NCBI GenBank assembly: GCA_023412805.1
Contig: JAEZRM010000149.1
Span: 1-64,000 of the forward strand
Length of the DNA: 64,000 nucleotides
Source of the DNA: Pseudomonadota bacterium
Lineage (GTDB): Bacteria > Pseudomonadota > Alphaproteobacteria > Rhizobiales > Hyphomicrobiaceae
Direction: 5' to 3'
Of this stretch, positions 51,446 through 59,930 are shown piece by piece. The notes beneath the pieces were generated by a model, which did no database searches, was not told where the DNA came from, and saw only the letters and a list, made by a program, of their open reading frames with translations. A program made the translations under genes and the position numbers. Positions within the stretch are counted from its first letter, which is position 1. Each line of letters opens with the position of its first letter.

Positions 51446-51991
51446 ATGCTACGGCGCGCCCTTGACGGTCTCTATCTCGCCGCCGGCTATCTCGCCGGTC
51501 TCTTTCTGATCGCGATCTTCCTGCTGATGATGGCGCTCTCGCTTGGACGGCAGGTCGGCGTCAATGTGCAGTCCGGTGACGACTTCACCGCGTGGTCCCT
51601 GGTCGCCATGGCGTTCCTTGCGCTCGCGCACACCTTCAAGTCATCCGAGCTGATACGGATGGGTTTGGTGATCGAGCGCCTGAGCGGACGATCGCGACAG
51701 GTGATGGAATTGATCGCTCTGACGATCGGAACGGCGATCGTTAGCTCACTGACTTGGGCCGCGGTAACGATGACCTACGACAGCTGGCTCTTGAATGATC
51801 TCTCGAGTGGCGTGGTGTCCGTCCCGCTCTGGATCCCTCAGCTTGGCTTCTCCGCCGGCTCGGCGATCCTTCTGGTTGCTTTTCTTGACGAGCTCTACAA
51901 TGTCGCGACGGGCGGCTACCCTCGCTATTCGAAGCCGCCGCCGAAGACAAAAGAAGAGATCGTCGAGCGTGCCGCATCGGGGAATCTGTAA
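51446..51991 (+). CDS. TRAP transporter small permease (DctQ)
   Basis: This 181-residue DctQ-type membrane protein has four hydrophobic helices (about residues 8-32, 48-66, 88-110 and 130-150). The conserved DFTAWSLVAMAFLALAHTF segment fits helix two. ATG at 51446 follows AGGGTGA. It is two bases ahead of the large-subunit gene. In this operon the order is small permease, large permease, receptor, unlike the one at 7-10 kb. Confidence 0.88.
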   Translation: MLRRALDGLYLAAGYLAGLFLIAIFLLMMALSLGRQVGVNVQSGDDFTAWSLVAMAFLALAHTFKSSELIRMGLVIERLSGRSRQVMELIALTIGTAIVSSLTWAAVTMTYDSWLLNDLSSGVVSVPLWIPQLGFSAGSAILLVAFLDELYNVATGGYPRYSKPPPKTKEEIVERAASGNL

Positions 51992-51993
51992 CG

Positions 51994-53304
51994 ATGCAGC
52001 TCGAGCTGGTTCAAATTGCATTCGCGCTGCTGCTCGTATTGGGCTTCGCTCTGATCCTCGGCGTGTGGGTGGGCTTGGCGCTTATCCTCAGCGGCATCGC
52101 GGCGATGTACTTCGTCCCCAACGTGCCGATGACGGCCGTCATGGCGACAACCATCTGGAGTGCGAGCGCCTCATGGACGCTTGCGGCGCTGCCGCTCTTC
52201 GTCTGGATGGGTGAGATACTCTTTCGAACGCGGCTTTCCGAAGAACTCTTTCGAGGACTTTCGCCCTGGGTGGGGCGGCTTCCAGGCGGCCTCCTGCACG
52301 TCAATGTACTCGCGTGCGGTATCTTCGGGATGGTTTCCGGATCGTCCGCAGCGACCTGCGCTACGATCGGAAAGATCGCCATGCCCGAGCTCACGAGACG
52401 CGGGTACGATGAGAAGTTGACGATCGGATCGCTTGCCGGATCAGGAACGCTCGGGCTGCTGATCCCGCCATCGATCATCATGATCGTATATGCCGTGCAG
52501 GCAGAGGTATCGCTCCTGCAGATGTTCCTGGCGGGCTTTCTGCCAGGCGGAGTCGTCATGCTCCTCTACTGCGGCTACATCGCGATAGCAGCTCTGGTCA
52601 ATCCGTCCAAGCAACCTCCGGCGGAGCCATGGATTGGACTTCGGCGCGCCGTGAGGGAGACGGCAAACCTATTCCCGACGCTCCTGCTCGTTCTTTTCGT
52701 GTTTGGCGCGCTGATATCGGGCACGGCGACAGCAACGGAATGTGCAGCCTGGGGTGTCGCAGGCGCTCTGATTATCGCCTGGTTGCAGGGCTCGTTGACG
52801 CTGCAGTCCTTCTGGGCGAGCGTCATGGGCGCGACGCGAACGACCGCGATGATCATGCTCATTCTCGCGGGCGCCGCATTCATGTCAGCGGCGATGGCAT
52901 ATACGCAGATTCCGGCCGCTATCGCCGAGGCAGTGGCCCGGATGAACCTCAGCCCGGGTATGCTTATCGCATGTCTGACGCTGTTCTATATCGTGCTTGG
53001 CATGTTTCTCGATGGGATCTCGATGATCGTCCTGACGATGGCGATCGTTCTACCCTTGGTGCAAAAGGCCGGATTCGATCTCATCTGGTTCGGCATTTTC
53101 GTCGTTCTCGTCGTGGAAATGGCGCAGGTGTCGCCACCTGTCGGGTTCAATCTGTTCGTCTTGCAGTCTATGAGTGGCAGGGACAGCTGGACGGTAGCCT
53201 ACGCCGCCCTACCCTTCTTTTTGCTGCTGATCGTCGCGGTGGTGATTATCTACGCTTTCCCGCAAATTGCGTTGTTCTTGCCGAGACTGATCTTCCCGGC
53301 TTGA
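51994..53304 (+). CDS. TRAP transporter large permease (DctM)
   Basis: This 436-residue DctM protein has about twelve helices. Hallmarks are GIFGMVSGSSAATCATIGKIAMPEL, SGTLGLLIPPSIIMIVYAV, and in the second half GMFLDGISMIVLTMAIVLP and QVSPPVGFNLFVLQSM, the two substrate/sodium motifs. ATG start is two bases after the small subunit stop. It works with the small permease before it and the receptor after it. Confidence 0.93.
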   Translation: MQLELVQIAFALLLVLGFALILGVWVGLALILSGIAAMYFVPNVPMTAVMATTIWSASASWTLAALPLFVWMGEILFRTRLSEELFRGLSPWVGRLPGGLLHVNVLACGIFGMVSGSSAATCATIGKIAMPELTRRGYDEKLTIGSLAGSGTLGLLIPPSIIMIVYAVQAEVSLLQMFLAGFLPGGVVMLLYCGYIAIAALVNPSKQPPAEPWIGLRRAVRETANLFPTLLLVLFVFGALISGTATATECAAWGVAGALIIAWLQGSLTLQSFWASVMGATRTTAMIMLILAGAAFMSAAMAYTQIPAAIAEAVARMNLSPGMLIACLTLFYIVLGMFLDGISMIVLTMAIVLPLVQKAGFDLIWFGIFVVLVVEMAQVSPPVGFNLFVLQSMSGRDSWTVAYAALPFFLLLIVAVVIIYAFPQIALFLPRLIFPA

Positions 53305-53344
53305 TGGCGCGCCGACTACCTGAAGAGCCAAACGGAGTGAGTGG

Positions 53345-54319
53345 ATGATGACATTCAAATCAATGCTAGCCGCTACTGTCGTTGTCGCTGCCACAGCGAC
53401 CGCCGCGTCAGCGCAGACGAAATGGAACCTTCCTGCTGCATATCCACCGACCAACTATCACACCGAGAACCTCGTCTGGTTCGCCGAGGAAGTGAAGAAG
53501 GCGACGGGCGGCAAGCTCGAGATCACGGTGCACCCGGGGGCGTCGCTCTTCAAAGCGCCCGAGATCAAGCGCGCTGTCGCAACCGGTCAGGCGCAGATGG
53601 GCGAGGTGTTGATCTCGATCCACGAGAACGAGGACTCGGTCTTCGGACTCGACACCATTCCCTTCCTCGCCTCGAGCTACGCCGAGTCGAAGAAGCTTTG
53701 GGAAGCGCAGCGCGCTGCGATCGAGAAGAAGCTCGACGGCCAAGGGATCAAGGTTCTCTATGCTGTGCCGTGGGGACCGCAGGGTGTGTACTCCAAGAAG
53801 GAGTTCAACAGCACTGCTGACATGAAGGGCCTCAAGTTCCGCGCCTATAACGTTGGTACGACGCGCATCGCGGAGCTCGTCGGTGGCCAGCCCGTGACGG
53901 TCCAGGCCGCGGAGTTGCCGCAGGCTCTTGCAACCGGAACGGTCAACGCCTTCATGACGTCGGGCTCGACGGGCTACGACAGCAAGGCGTGGGAGACGAT
54001 GACTCACTTCTATGACGTCCAGGGTTGGATCCCGAAGAACGTCACCTTCGTCAACAAGGCGGCATTCAATGGTTTGCCGAAGGACCAGCAGGATGCGATC
54101 CTGAAGGTCGCGAAGGCGGCGGAGGAGCGTGGCTGGAAGATCGCGCCCGAGAAGGCCACCTGGTACAACGAGCAGCTCGCCAAGAACGGTATGAAAGTTC
54201 TGCCGCCGAGCGCGGAGCTGAAGGATGGCCTCAAGAAGATCGGCGATCAGCTCACCGAGGACTGGCTGAAGAAGGCATCGGACGAGGGCAAGGCCGTCGT
54301 CTCGGCCTATCGCAAGTAG
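53345..54319 (+). CDS. TRAP transporter DctP-family solute-binding protein
   Basis: This 324-residue periplasmic receptor has a signal peptide (residues 1-25, ending ASAQT). The mature part has DctP traits: TKWNLPAAYPPTNYHTENLVWF, GGKLEITVHPGASLFKAPEIKRAV, and MKGLKFRAYNVGTTRIAELVGGQPV with the carboxylate-binding arginine. ATG at 53345 follows GGAG; a second ATG is next to it. It is the last gene of the operon, followed by a hairpin. Ligand unknown, probably a monocarboxylate or 2-oxoacid. Confidence 0.92.
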   Translation: MMTFKSMLAATVVVAATATAASAQTKWNLPAAYPPTNYHTENLVWFAEEVKKATGGKLEITVHPGASLFKAPEIKRAVATGQAQMGEVLISIHENEDSVFGLDTIPFLASSYAESKKLWEAQRAAIEKKLDGQGIKVLYAVPWGPQGVYSKKEFNSTADMKGLKFRAYNVGTTRIAELVGGQPVTVQAAELPQALATGTVNAFMTSGSTGYDSKAWETMTHFYDVQGWIPKNVTFVNKAAFNGLPKDQQDAILKVAKAAEERGWKIAPEKATWYNEQLAKNGMKVLPPSAELKDGLKKIGDQLTEDWLKKASDEGKAVVSAYRK

Positions 54320-54327
54320 TATGCGAA

Positions 54328-54353
54328 AGAGCCGGTCGCTGCCGACCGGCTCT
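54328..54353 (+). terminator. hairpin terminator of TRAP operon
   Basis: AGAGCCGGTCG and CGACCGGCTCT pair perfectly over loop CTGC, nine bases after the receptor stop. A T-run is weak, but the stem of 11 perfect pairs and the position fit a terminator, shared with the convergent ThDP-enzyme gene. Confidence 0.65.
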
Positions 54354-54413
54354 CCTGCACATTCTCTCCGATCACGATACGTGAGCCGCGATCATGTCGC
54401 GGCTCATCGCATT

Positions 54414-55991
54414 TCAGAGTGCGACTTCGATCAGGTACGGCCCCTTTGATGCGAGGCCGGCGTCGATCGCCTTTGCGAGCTGCGTGCAATCCGTCGCGCG
54501 CGATGCTTCGACGCCCATGCTCTTGGCCATATGAACCCAGTCGATGGTGGGATTGCCGATCGTCAGCATGTTCACGGCACGTGGTCCCGGATTGCGTACG
54601 CCGACGTTGGTCAGCTCGCCGCGCAGGATATTGTAGGTGCCGTTCGCGAAGATGAGCACTGTGACGTCGAGGCCCTCGCGCGCCATCGTCCACAGCGACT
54701 GTATCGTGTACATGGCACTGCCGTCGCCGACGAGCGCCATGACCTTGCGATCTGGGCAGGCAACGGCGGCGCCAATCGCGACCGGCAAGGCATAGCCGAT
54801 CGAGCCGCCACGATTGTTGATCCAGCTATGGGGCGGCGCGCCCGCGGTTTCGGGGAAGAACTCGCGTCCCGTCGTCACGCTCTCATCGACCACGATGGCA
54901 TTCTCGGGGATCTTGGCGCCGAGGATCGAAGCGATTGGCCCGGGGCCAATCGGGCCGGTCGGTAGTGCGGGACGGCGCGGTGCTGCAACCCCGGCTGGCG
55001 GGGTGTTGAGTGCATCAAGCTCGATGGCCAGCGCCTCGAGGGCAGCCTCCATGTCTTCTTCGATGCTGGCGAGCAGCGTTGTTTGAGTCTCCTTTGGCGT
55101 GAGGAGGCTCGGCTTGTTCGGATAGGCGAAGAAGGCAACGGGGGCGCGCGCGCCGACGAGCACGAGGTTGCCAGCCGCCTCCATGACCTTGAGCGCCTGA
55201 TCGACGACGTAAGGAATGCGATTGACCTGCACGCGACCGGCGCCGCGCTCGAGGCGTGTGTTGGCGCCTTCGGTGAGAATGCCGCAGCCGGTCTTGGCGG
55301 CAATGCGGCCTGCGAGTTCGAGCGGACGCTCGCGCAGGGCAGCGCCACCCATGAGAAGCGTCGCCTTGGGGCTCTTGCGCAGCATCTCGGCTGCCGCTTT
55401 CACGGCATCGCTCGATATTTTGGGAGGCGCCGTGCGCGGTGCCGTTTCGGCAATGCCGCTGGCAGGACCCCATGCGGTGTCGGCCGGCAGGATGAGTGTC
55501 GCGATCTGTCCCGGCGTCTGGCGCGCGGCCTCGATGGCGAGTGCACCATCGGCAGCGATGCCTTCCGAAGTCGGAGATGTCTTCACCCAGTGCGACATCG
55601 GTCCGGCGACACCCTCGATGTCGGAGGTGAGCGGGGCGTCATATGTGAGGTGATAGGTCGCGTGATCTCCGACGATGTTGACGATGCCGGAGCTCGCCTT
55701 CTTGGCGTTGTGAAGGTTGGCAAGACCGTTGGCGAGGCCCGGTCCAAGGTGCAGAAGGGTCGAGGCCGGCTTGTCCAGCATGCGGTAGTAGCCGTCCGCC
55801 GCGCCGGTTACGACGCCCTCGAAGAGGCCCAGCACACAACGCATCCCCGGCACTTTGTCGAGTGCGGCCACGAAGTGCATTTCCGACGTGCCTGGATTTG
55901 TGAAGCAGACGGTCACGTCGCCTGCAATCAGTGTTCGCACTAGGCTTTCCGCCCCGTTCATTTCGCTCGACATCGGCCTAGTTCGCTCCAT
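54414..55991 (-). CDS. thiamine-diphosphate enzyme, acetolactate-synthase/benzoylformate-decarboxylase type
   Basis: This 525-residue enzyme has the three ThDP domains in order: N-terminal pyrimidine domain (ESLVRTLIAGDVTVCFTNPGTSEMHFVAAL, with Glu in LFEGVVTGAADGYYRM), central domain, and C-terminal pyrophosphate domain with VGDGSAMYTIQSLWT and the metal-site Asn in ANGTYN. It is of the 515-540 residue branch annotated acetolactate synthase large subunit but lacks any regulatory subunit gene nearby and is shorter than anabolic IlvB. It probably decarboxylates a 2-oxo acid. Start at 55991 is uncertain; ATGs at 55973 and 55961 are alternatives, since no clear ribosome site is seen. Confidence 0.85.
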   Translation of the reverse strand: MERTRPMSSEMNGAESLVRTLIAGDVTVCFTNPGTSEMHFVAALDKVPGMRCVLGLFEGVVTGAADGYYRMLDKPASTLLHLGPGLANGLANLHNAKKASSGIVNIVGDHATYHLTYDAPLTSDIEGVAGPMSHWVKTSPTSEGIAADGALAIEAARQTPGQIATLILPADTAWGPASGIAETAPRTAPPKISSDAVKAAAEMLRKSPKATLLMGGAALRERPLELAGRIAAKTGCGILTEGANTRLERGAGRVQVNRIPYVVDQALKVMEAAGNLVLVGARAPVAFFAYPNKPSLLTPKETQTTLLASIEEDMEAALEALAIELDALNTPPAGVAAPRRPALPTGPIGPGPIASILGAKIPENAIVVDESVTTGREFFPETAGAPPHSWINNRGGSIGYALPVAIGAAVACPDRKVMALVGDGSAMYTIQSLWTMAREGLDVTVLIFANGTYNILRGELTNVGVRNPGPRAVNMLTIGNPTIDWVHMAKSMGVEASRATDCTQLAKAIDAGLASKGPYLIEVAL

Positions 55992-56115
55992 CGCATGAAA
56001 AGCGCCCGCAATAACCCCGATCGGCGGACGGGCGCCGCGTGACAGTAAGCTGAACTGCCGGACGGTTCAAACCGCACCTGTCGCATGGGGGCATCAGCTA
56101 TCGGCATGGAAATCG

Positions 56116-56134
56116 ACCGCCCGCAACGGGCGGT
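56116..56134. promoter_or_regulatory. 8-bp hairpin in divergent region
   Basis: ACCGCCCG-CAA-CGGGCGGT is a perfect eight-pair stem with a three-base loop in the 270-base gap between the ThDP gene and the channel fusion gene. Purpose unknown; it might attenuate the fusion gene's leader. Confidence 0.35.
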
Positions 56135-56261
56135 GGCAGCCAACCGCTTATGGGGTAAGATGCGCGCAGCACGGGCGCGCGGGGGCTGCGACGTGCACGT
56201 GGGACTGCTTGCCGTCAGGTGAGCGGGGATATTTCGAATAGTTCAGTCATTGAGTGGCGAC

Positions 56262-58559
56262 ATGAGCGTGGCTGCTGCCGGCGGACGTGCCGCCTGGTTT
56301 CTGGGCGAGTTGGGGCGCACTGTCCTGATGGCGCTGCTGGCAGCATTCTGGATCGCCGGCTCGACGGATTCAGCCAGAGCCATCAAAGAGGCGGAGGCCG
56401 CCCAGGGGCCGCCCTACCACGTCGCGCTGTTCGTCAGCCCTCCGCGTGACGACCTCTGCCATGATCCGGGTGATCTCGCCGCGATTCGCCGTCTCGCGGC
56501 CGACGAGCAGGCGCGCATCAATCAGCGTGGCGGCGTCGCCGGCCGTCCGATCGCGATCAAGATCTTCGACGACGAGCGCAACGATGCCAAGGCCATCACC
56601 AACATGCGTGCCGTCCTCGCCGACCGCAACATGATCGGCATGATCGGCCTCGGCAATTCGGCACGTGCCAAGGCCGTGTTCGAAGCGCTCGGTGAAGATA
56701 TCCGCCGAAGCAGCATCCCGTTCCTGTCAGAAATCTCGGTCAGCGCTCTCTTCGCCGGCCATCCGAACGTCTTCACCACGCGTGCGTCGCAGGACGAAGA
56801 GCGGGCGCCCGTGATCGCCGCGTTCATGCGCAGCATGGGCTTCAAGCGGCCGGCATTCATCGGTACCTCAGGCTCCGTTTTCAGCGAAGCATTGCGTGAG
56901 AGCCTCATCGGTCTGATCGGCGATCCAACCGGTGGCGATCACCGCATCAAGCTTGTCGATGGCAAACCAGACGCGGGAGAGCTGGGCTCGATGGTGGCCG
57001 ACCTCGTCCAGCGTCAGCCGGACTTCATCTATCTTGGGGTCGGATCGCGCGCGAGTGGCGACGTCATCGGCGCGCTGCAGGCTGCAGGCGTGACGCCGGC
57101 CATGTTTGTCGGCGGGCGCATCGACGCGCTGCCCGGCAGAGTGACGTTGGCTTATCCGAGTCCGATCTATCAGCTTACCTGGGACAATCTGCCCGAACTC
57201 TACAATGGCCGCCTGCGTAAGCTTGCCGTGCTTTCCCCGTCCAATCCCTGGATTTTCGAGGGGCGTAAGAACGCGCGCGCGCCGGGTTGGGCGAAGGGCG
57301 AATGCGAGGAACGCCCCGAGGTCCGTGGCATACGCGATCCCTTCGAGACGGCGAACATGCGTGCGATCGCCACGGGTGTTCGATACGCGGACATGATCTC
57401 ACTGATCGCCGGTGTCTTGCGGGGAGCTGACCGCAGCGCCGATGTTCAAACATTGCGTGCAGCGGCCGTGTCGCGGATCGCGACAGCCTACGCTGTCGGG
57501 CGCGGCGCCTTCCGTGGGACATTCGAGAACTGGTCTTTCGATCCGACGACGCGCACGGCCGCGCGCACACCCTTCATCATGATCCTGCCGCGCTCCCTCG
57601 GACGCCTGCAGCTCGCGCCTGTTCAATTCCGGCGCGCGCGCGACGGTACGTTCCGGCGCATCCAGACGCTCTATATGGACATCGACCTCGTCAAGGCGCA
57701 TTACGTCGACGATAACGAGAAGACGTACTTTGCGGAGTTCTATCTGTCGCTACACGACAATGCCGAAGTCGACATCGGCGAAATCGACTTTGCGAACGCC
57801 TATATCGACCCGCGCACGCATGGCCGCCAGCTCACGATCGAGCCCCTGCACGGCGGTGCCAGTGATCGCATCTATCCAGCATCGATGAAAGTCTACAAGG
57901 TCGTCGGGAGATTCCTTTTCGAGCCGCGGCTGGAAACATACCCCTTCGACACGCAGAGTTTCTCCATCGAAGTCCAGCCGCGCCGCAGCGATGCGGCCTT
58001 CATCGTCCAGCCGCCCCCCGTGTCACTGCGCGACGCACGCGTCATCACGGAGAACTGGGCGCCTGTCGCGCATTATGTGGGTTATGATGAAGACTTCGTG
58101 CCGGTGATCGACTCCTTCACGCATGAAGCGAGCGTTGCGCCGTTCTACAAGGCGAGCTTCGTCTGGCAGATGCGGCGCGAGACGACCGATTATTTCCTCC
58201 GCGTGGTCGTGCCGCTCGGTTTCATACTGGGTATCGCTTATCTCTCCATCTTCATTCCCATGTCGCGCTTCGACTCGATCGTGGCGATCCAAGTGACCGC
58301 GCTGCTCTCGGCGGTGGCGCTGTATATCTCGCTGCCGAAGCTCGATTCCGACACGGCGACGCTCTCGGATCGAATTTTCGTGTTCGACTACATGATGGTG
58401 AGCATCATGATCGCGATCACGGTGCTCAGGATCAATCCGGTTATTGCCGCGCGGCGCTGGCTGGTTAGCGCGCTGGAGTTCCTGCACGTCGCGATCATTC
58501 CAGCGCTTGTGGTGGTCGCCGCGTACTATGTCTACGGTATGAGTATCGCCAATCAATAG
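56262..58559 (+). CDS. periplasmic-binding-protein / pentameric ligand-gated ion channel fusion
   Basis: This 765-residue protein has two fused receptors. After a signal or anchor segment (about residues 10-38, ending SARA), residues about 45-440 form a type-I periplasmic-binding domain of LIV-receptor type: HVALFVSPPRDD, NQRGGVAGRPIAIKIFDDERND, MIGLGNSARAKAVFEAL, TTRASQDEERAPVIAAFM. Residues about 465-640 are a pentameric-channel ligand domain with YPFDTQSFSIEV at about 560, the Cys-loop equivalent without cysteines. Four helices follow (about 644-665, 669-691, 703-725, 735-760), with a conserved Pro in M1 (VVPLGF) and LPK after M2. ATG at 56262 is used rather than the TTG at 56250. It stands alone. 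Its ligand and ion are unknown. Confidence 0.9.
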   Translation: MSVAAAGGRAAWFLGELGRTVLMALLAAFWIAGSTDSARAIKEAEAAQGPPYHVALFVSPPRDDLCHDPGDLAAIRRLAADEQARINQRGGVAGRPIAIKIFDDERNDAKAITNMRAVLADRNMIGMIGLGNSARAKAVFEALGEDIRRSSIPFLSEISVSALFAGHPNVFTTRASQDEERAPVIAAFMRSMGFKRPAFIGTSGSVFSEALRESLIGLIGDPTGGDHRIKLVDGKPDAGELGSMVADLVQRQPDFIYLGVGSRASGDVIGALQAAGVTPAMFVGGRIDALPGRVTLAYPSPIYQLTWDNLPELYNGRLRKLAVLSPSNPWIFEGRKNARAPGWAKGECEERPEVRGIRDPFETANMRAIATGVRYADMISLIAGVLRGADRSADVQTLRAAAVSRIATAYAVGRGAFRGTFENWSFDPTTRTAARTPFIMILPRSLGRLQLAPVQFRRARDGTFRRIQTLYMDIDLVKAHYVDDNEKTYFAEFYLSLHDNAEVDIGEIDFANAYIDPRTHGRQLTIEPLHGGASDRIYPASMKVYKVVGRFLFEPRLETYPFDTQSFSIEVQPRRSDAAFIVQPPPVSLRDARVITENWAPVAHYVGYDEDFVPVIDSFTHEASVAPFYKASFVWQMRRETTDYFLRVVVPLGFILGIAYLSIFIPMSRFDSIVAIQVTALLSAVALYISLPKLDSDTATLSDRIFVFDYMMVSIMIAITVLRINPVIAARRWLVSALEFLHVAIIPALVVVAAYYVYGMSIANQ

Positions 58560-58571
58560 GCGGATGCCAGC

Positions 58572-59663
58572 CTAGACATGGGGCATGACCTCCTCGGCGA
58601 TGAGCTTCATGGCGCGCTCGACGTGTGCCTTGTCGATGCCGCCGATGTTGAGCCAGAGAGCGAACTCTGTGATGCCGAATCGGCGCTTCATGTCCTTGAG
58701 CTTGGCGATACAGCCTGCTGGATCATCTGCAATGCATGCCCCGTACTCGACGAGCTTGTCGAAGGATAGGTAGCCCATCTCGCGCGTTCGTTTGCCTTCG
58801 CGCATGGTCAGCTCATAGCCCTTGACCTCGCCGGACTGCGGTGCGCCTGCGAGCTGGTTTGCTGTGACCTTGGCGTAGAACCATTCGACGTGCGGCTTGT
58901 AGATCTCACGCGCCTTGGCGGCGTCTTCGTGGACAAAGAATGGCAGCAGGATCATGCGCTCGGCCTTTGCGGGATCCTTGCCGAGCTCATGGCAGATCGC
59001 ATCGTAGTGACGGCAACTCTTCTCGAGCTCGTCCATCCACGTCTCGCGGTACGTGCGGTAGGTGAAGGGCGAGGCCATCTGGAGATTGAACCCGCCGCGC
59101 GCCGCCTGCTCGAAGCTTTCCGGGCTGATGGTCGCCTGATACACGGGCGGGTGCGGCTTCTGGACGGGCTTGGGTAATACTTCCACGGGTTCGGGGATGG
59201 TCCAGTACTTGCCCTTGTAAGAGACCTTCTCCTGCGTCCAGGACTTCAGCACGATGTCGAGGCCTTCGGCGAGCATCGCGCGGCTCTGATCCATCGGCAG
59301 GCCGAGACCGACGAACTCGTGCGGCTGGTAGGCCCGGCCGACGCCAAAATCGAGCCGGCCATGCGAGAGGACATCGACGAGCGCGTAGTCGGAGGCCGTG
59401 CGCAGGGGATGATTGAAGGGTATGGCGCAGACCGCCATGCCGATGCGCACGCGTTTCGTGCGCTGGGCGATCGCGGCGGCATAGACCTGCGTCGAAGTGA
59501 CGAGGCCATAGGTCGAGAAGAGATGCTCGGCGATCCAGACGCTGTCGAAGCCCAGCTCCTCGGCGCGCTCGAAATAGCCAAGATCCTCGTCGAAGGCATC
59601 GACGACCCGATTAAGGTCCGGAACCTGACTGAGACTGAAGATGCCGAACTTTGTTTTGCCCAT
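58572..59663 (-). CDS. LLM-class flavin-dependent oxidoreductase
   Basis: This 363-residue bacterial-luciferase-family (TIM barrel) flavin monooxygenase-like protein has ERAEELGFDSVWIAEHLFSTYG, then RVRIGMAVCAIPFNHPLRTASDYALVDVLSHGRLDFGVGRAYQPHEF, a standard group-1 pattern that binds F420 or FMNH2. The ATG at 59663 is preceded by AGGGGAAA. It is convergent with the channel fusion (12 bases) and divergent from the OmpA gene. Typical substrates are alkane sulfonates, nitriloacetate-like or other organic compounds; the actual one is unknown. Confidence 0.9.
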   Translation of the reverse strand: MGKTKFGIFSLSQVPDLNRVVDAFDEDLGYFERAEELGFDSVWIAEHLFSTYGLVTSTQVYAAAIAQRTKRVRIGMAVCAIPFNHPLRTASDYALVDVLSHGRLDFGVGRAYQPHEFVGLGLPMDQSRAMLAEGLDIVLKSWTQEKVSYKGKYWTIPEPVEVLPKPVQKPHPPVYQATISPESFEQAARGGFNLQMASPFTYRTYRETWMDELEKSCRHYDAICHELGKDPAKAERMILLPFFVHEDAAKAREIYKPHVEWFYAKVTANQLAGAPQSGEVKGYELTMREGKRTREMGYLSFDKLVEYGACIADDPAGCIAKLKDMKRRFGITEFALWLNIGGIDKAHVERAMKLIAEEVMPHV

Positions 59664-59872
59664 GGCTGCGTTTCCCCTGAATGGCTGTCAGTTAGCATCG
59701 TGTCCTCGTGATCTGGTGGCGTCAAACGCCAACTCGCGCGCAGCGGAGCGAGGCGGAACGCACATCATGTGAAGAGAGTTGTTCCGAATGGGCTCGGCGC
59801 TTAGGGGGATCACGACGCCAGAAGGTCATGTCTCCGACACTTTTTGTCCGTAGCCGCGTGACGACGGAAGCT

Positions 59873-59909
59873 GCCGACACGGAATGTTCCGCGTTGCGAC
59901 AGTCGGCAT
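59873..59909. promoter_or_regulatory. nested inverted repeats upstream of OmpA gene
   Basis: TGCCGAC (59873-59879) and GTCGGCA (59903-59909) flank CGGAA-TG-TTCCG (59881-59892). The nested palindromes end 21 bases before the ATG of the OmpA gene and could form an mRNA leader structure or operator. Confidence 0.35.
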
Positions 59910-59930
59910 ATGCACAGAGGCGGAAACGCA

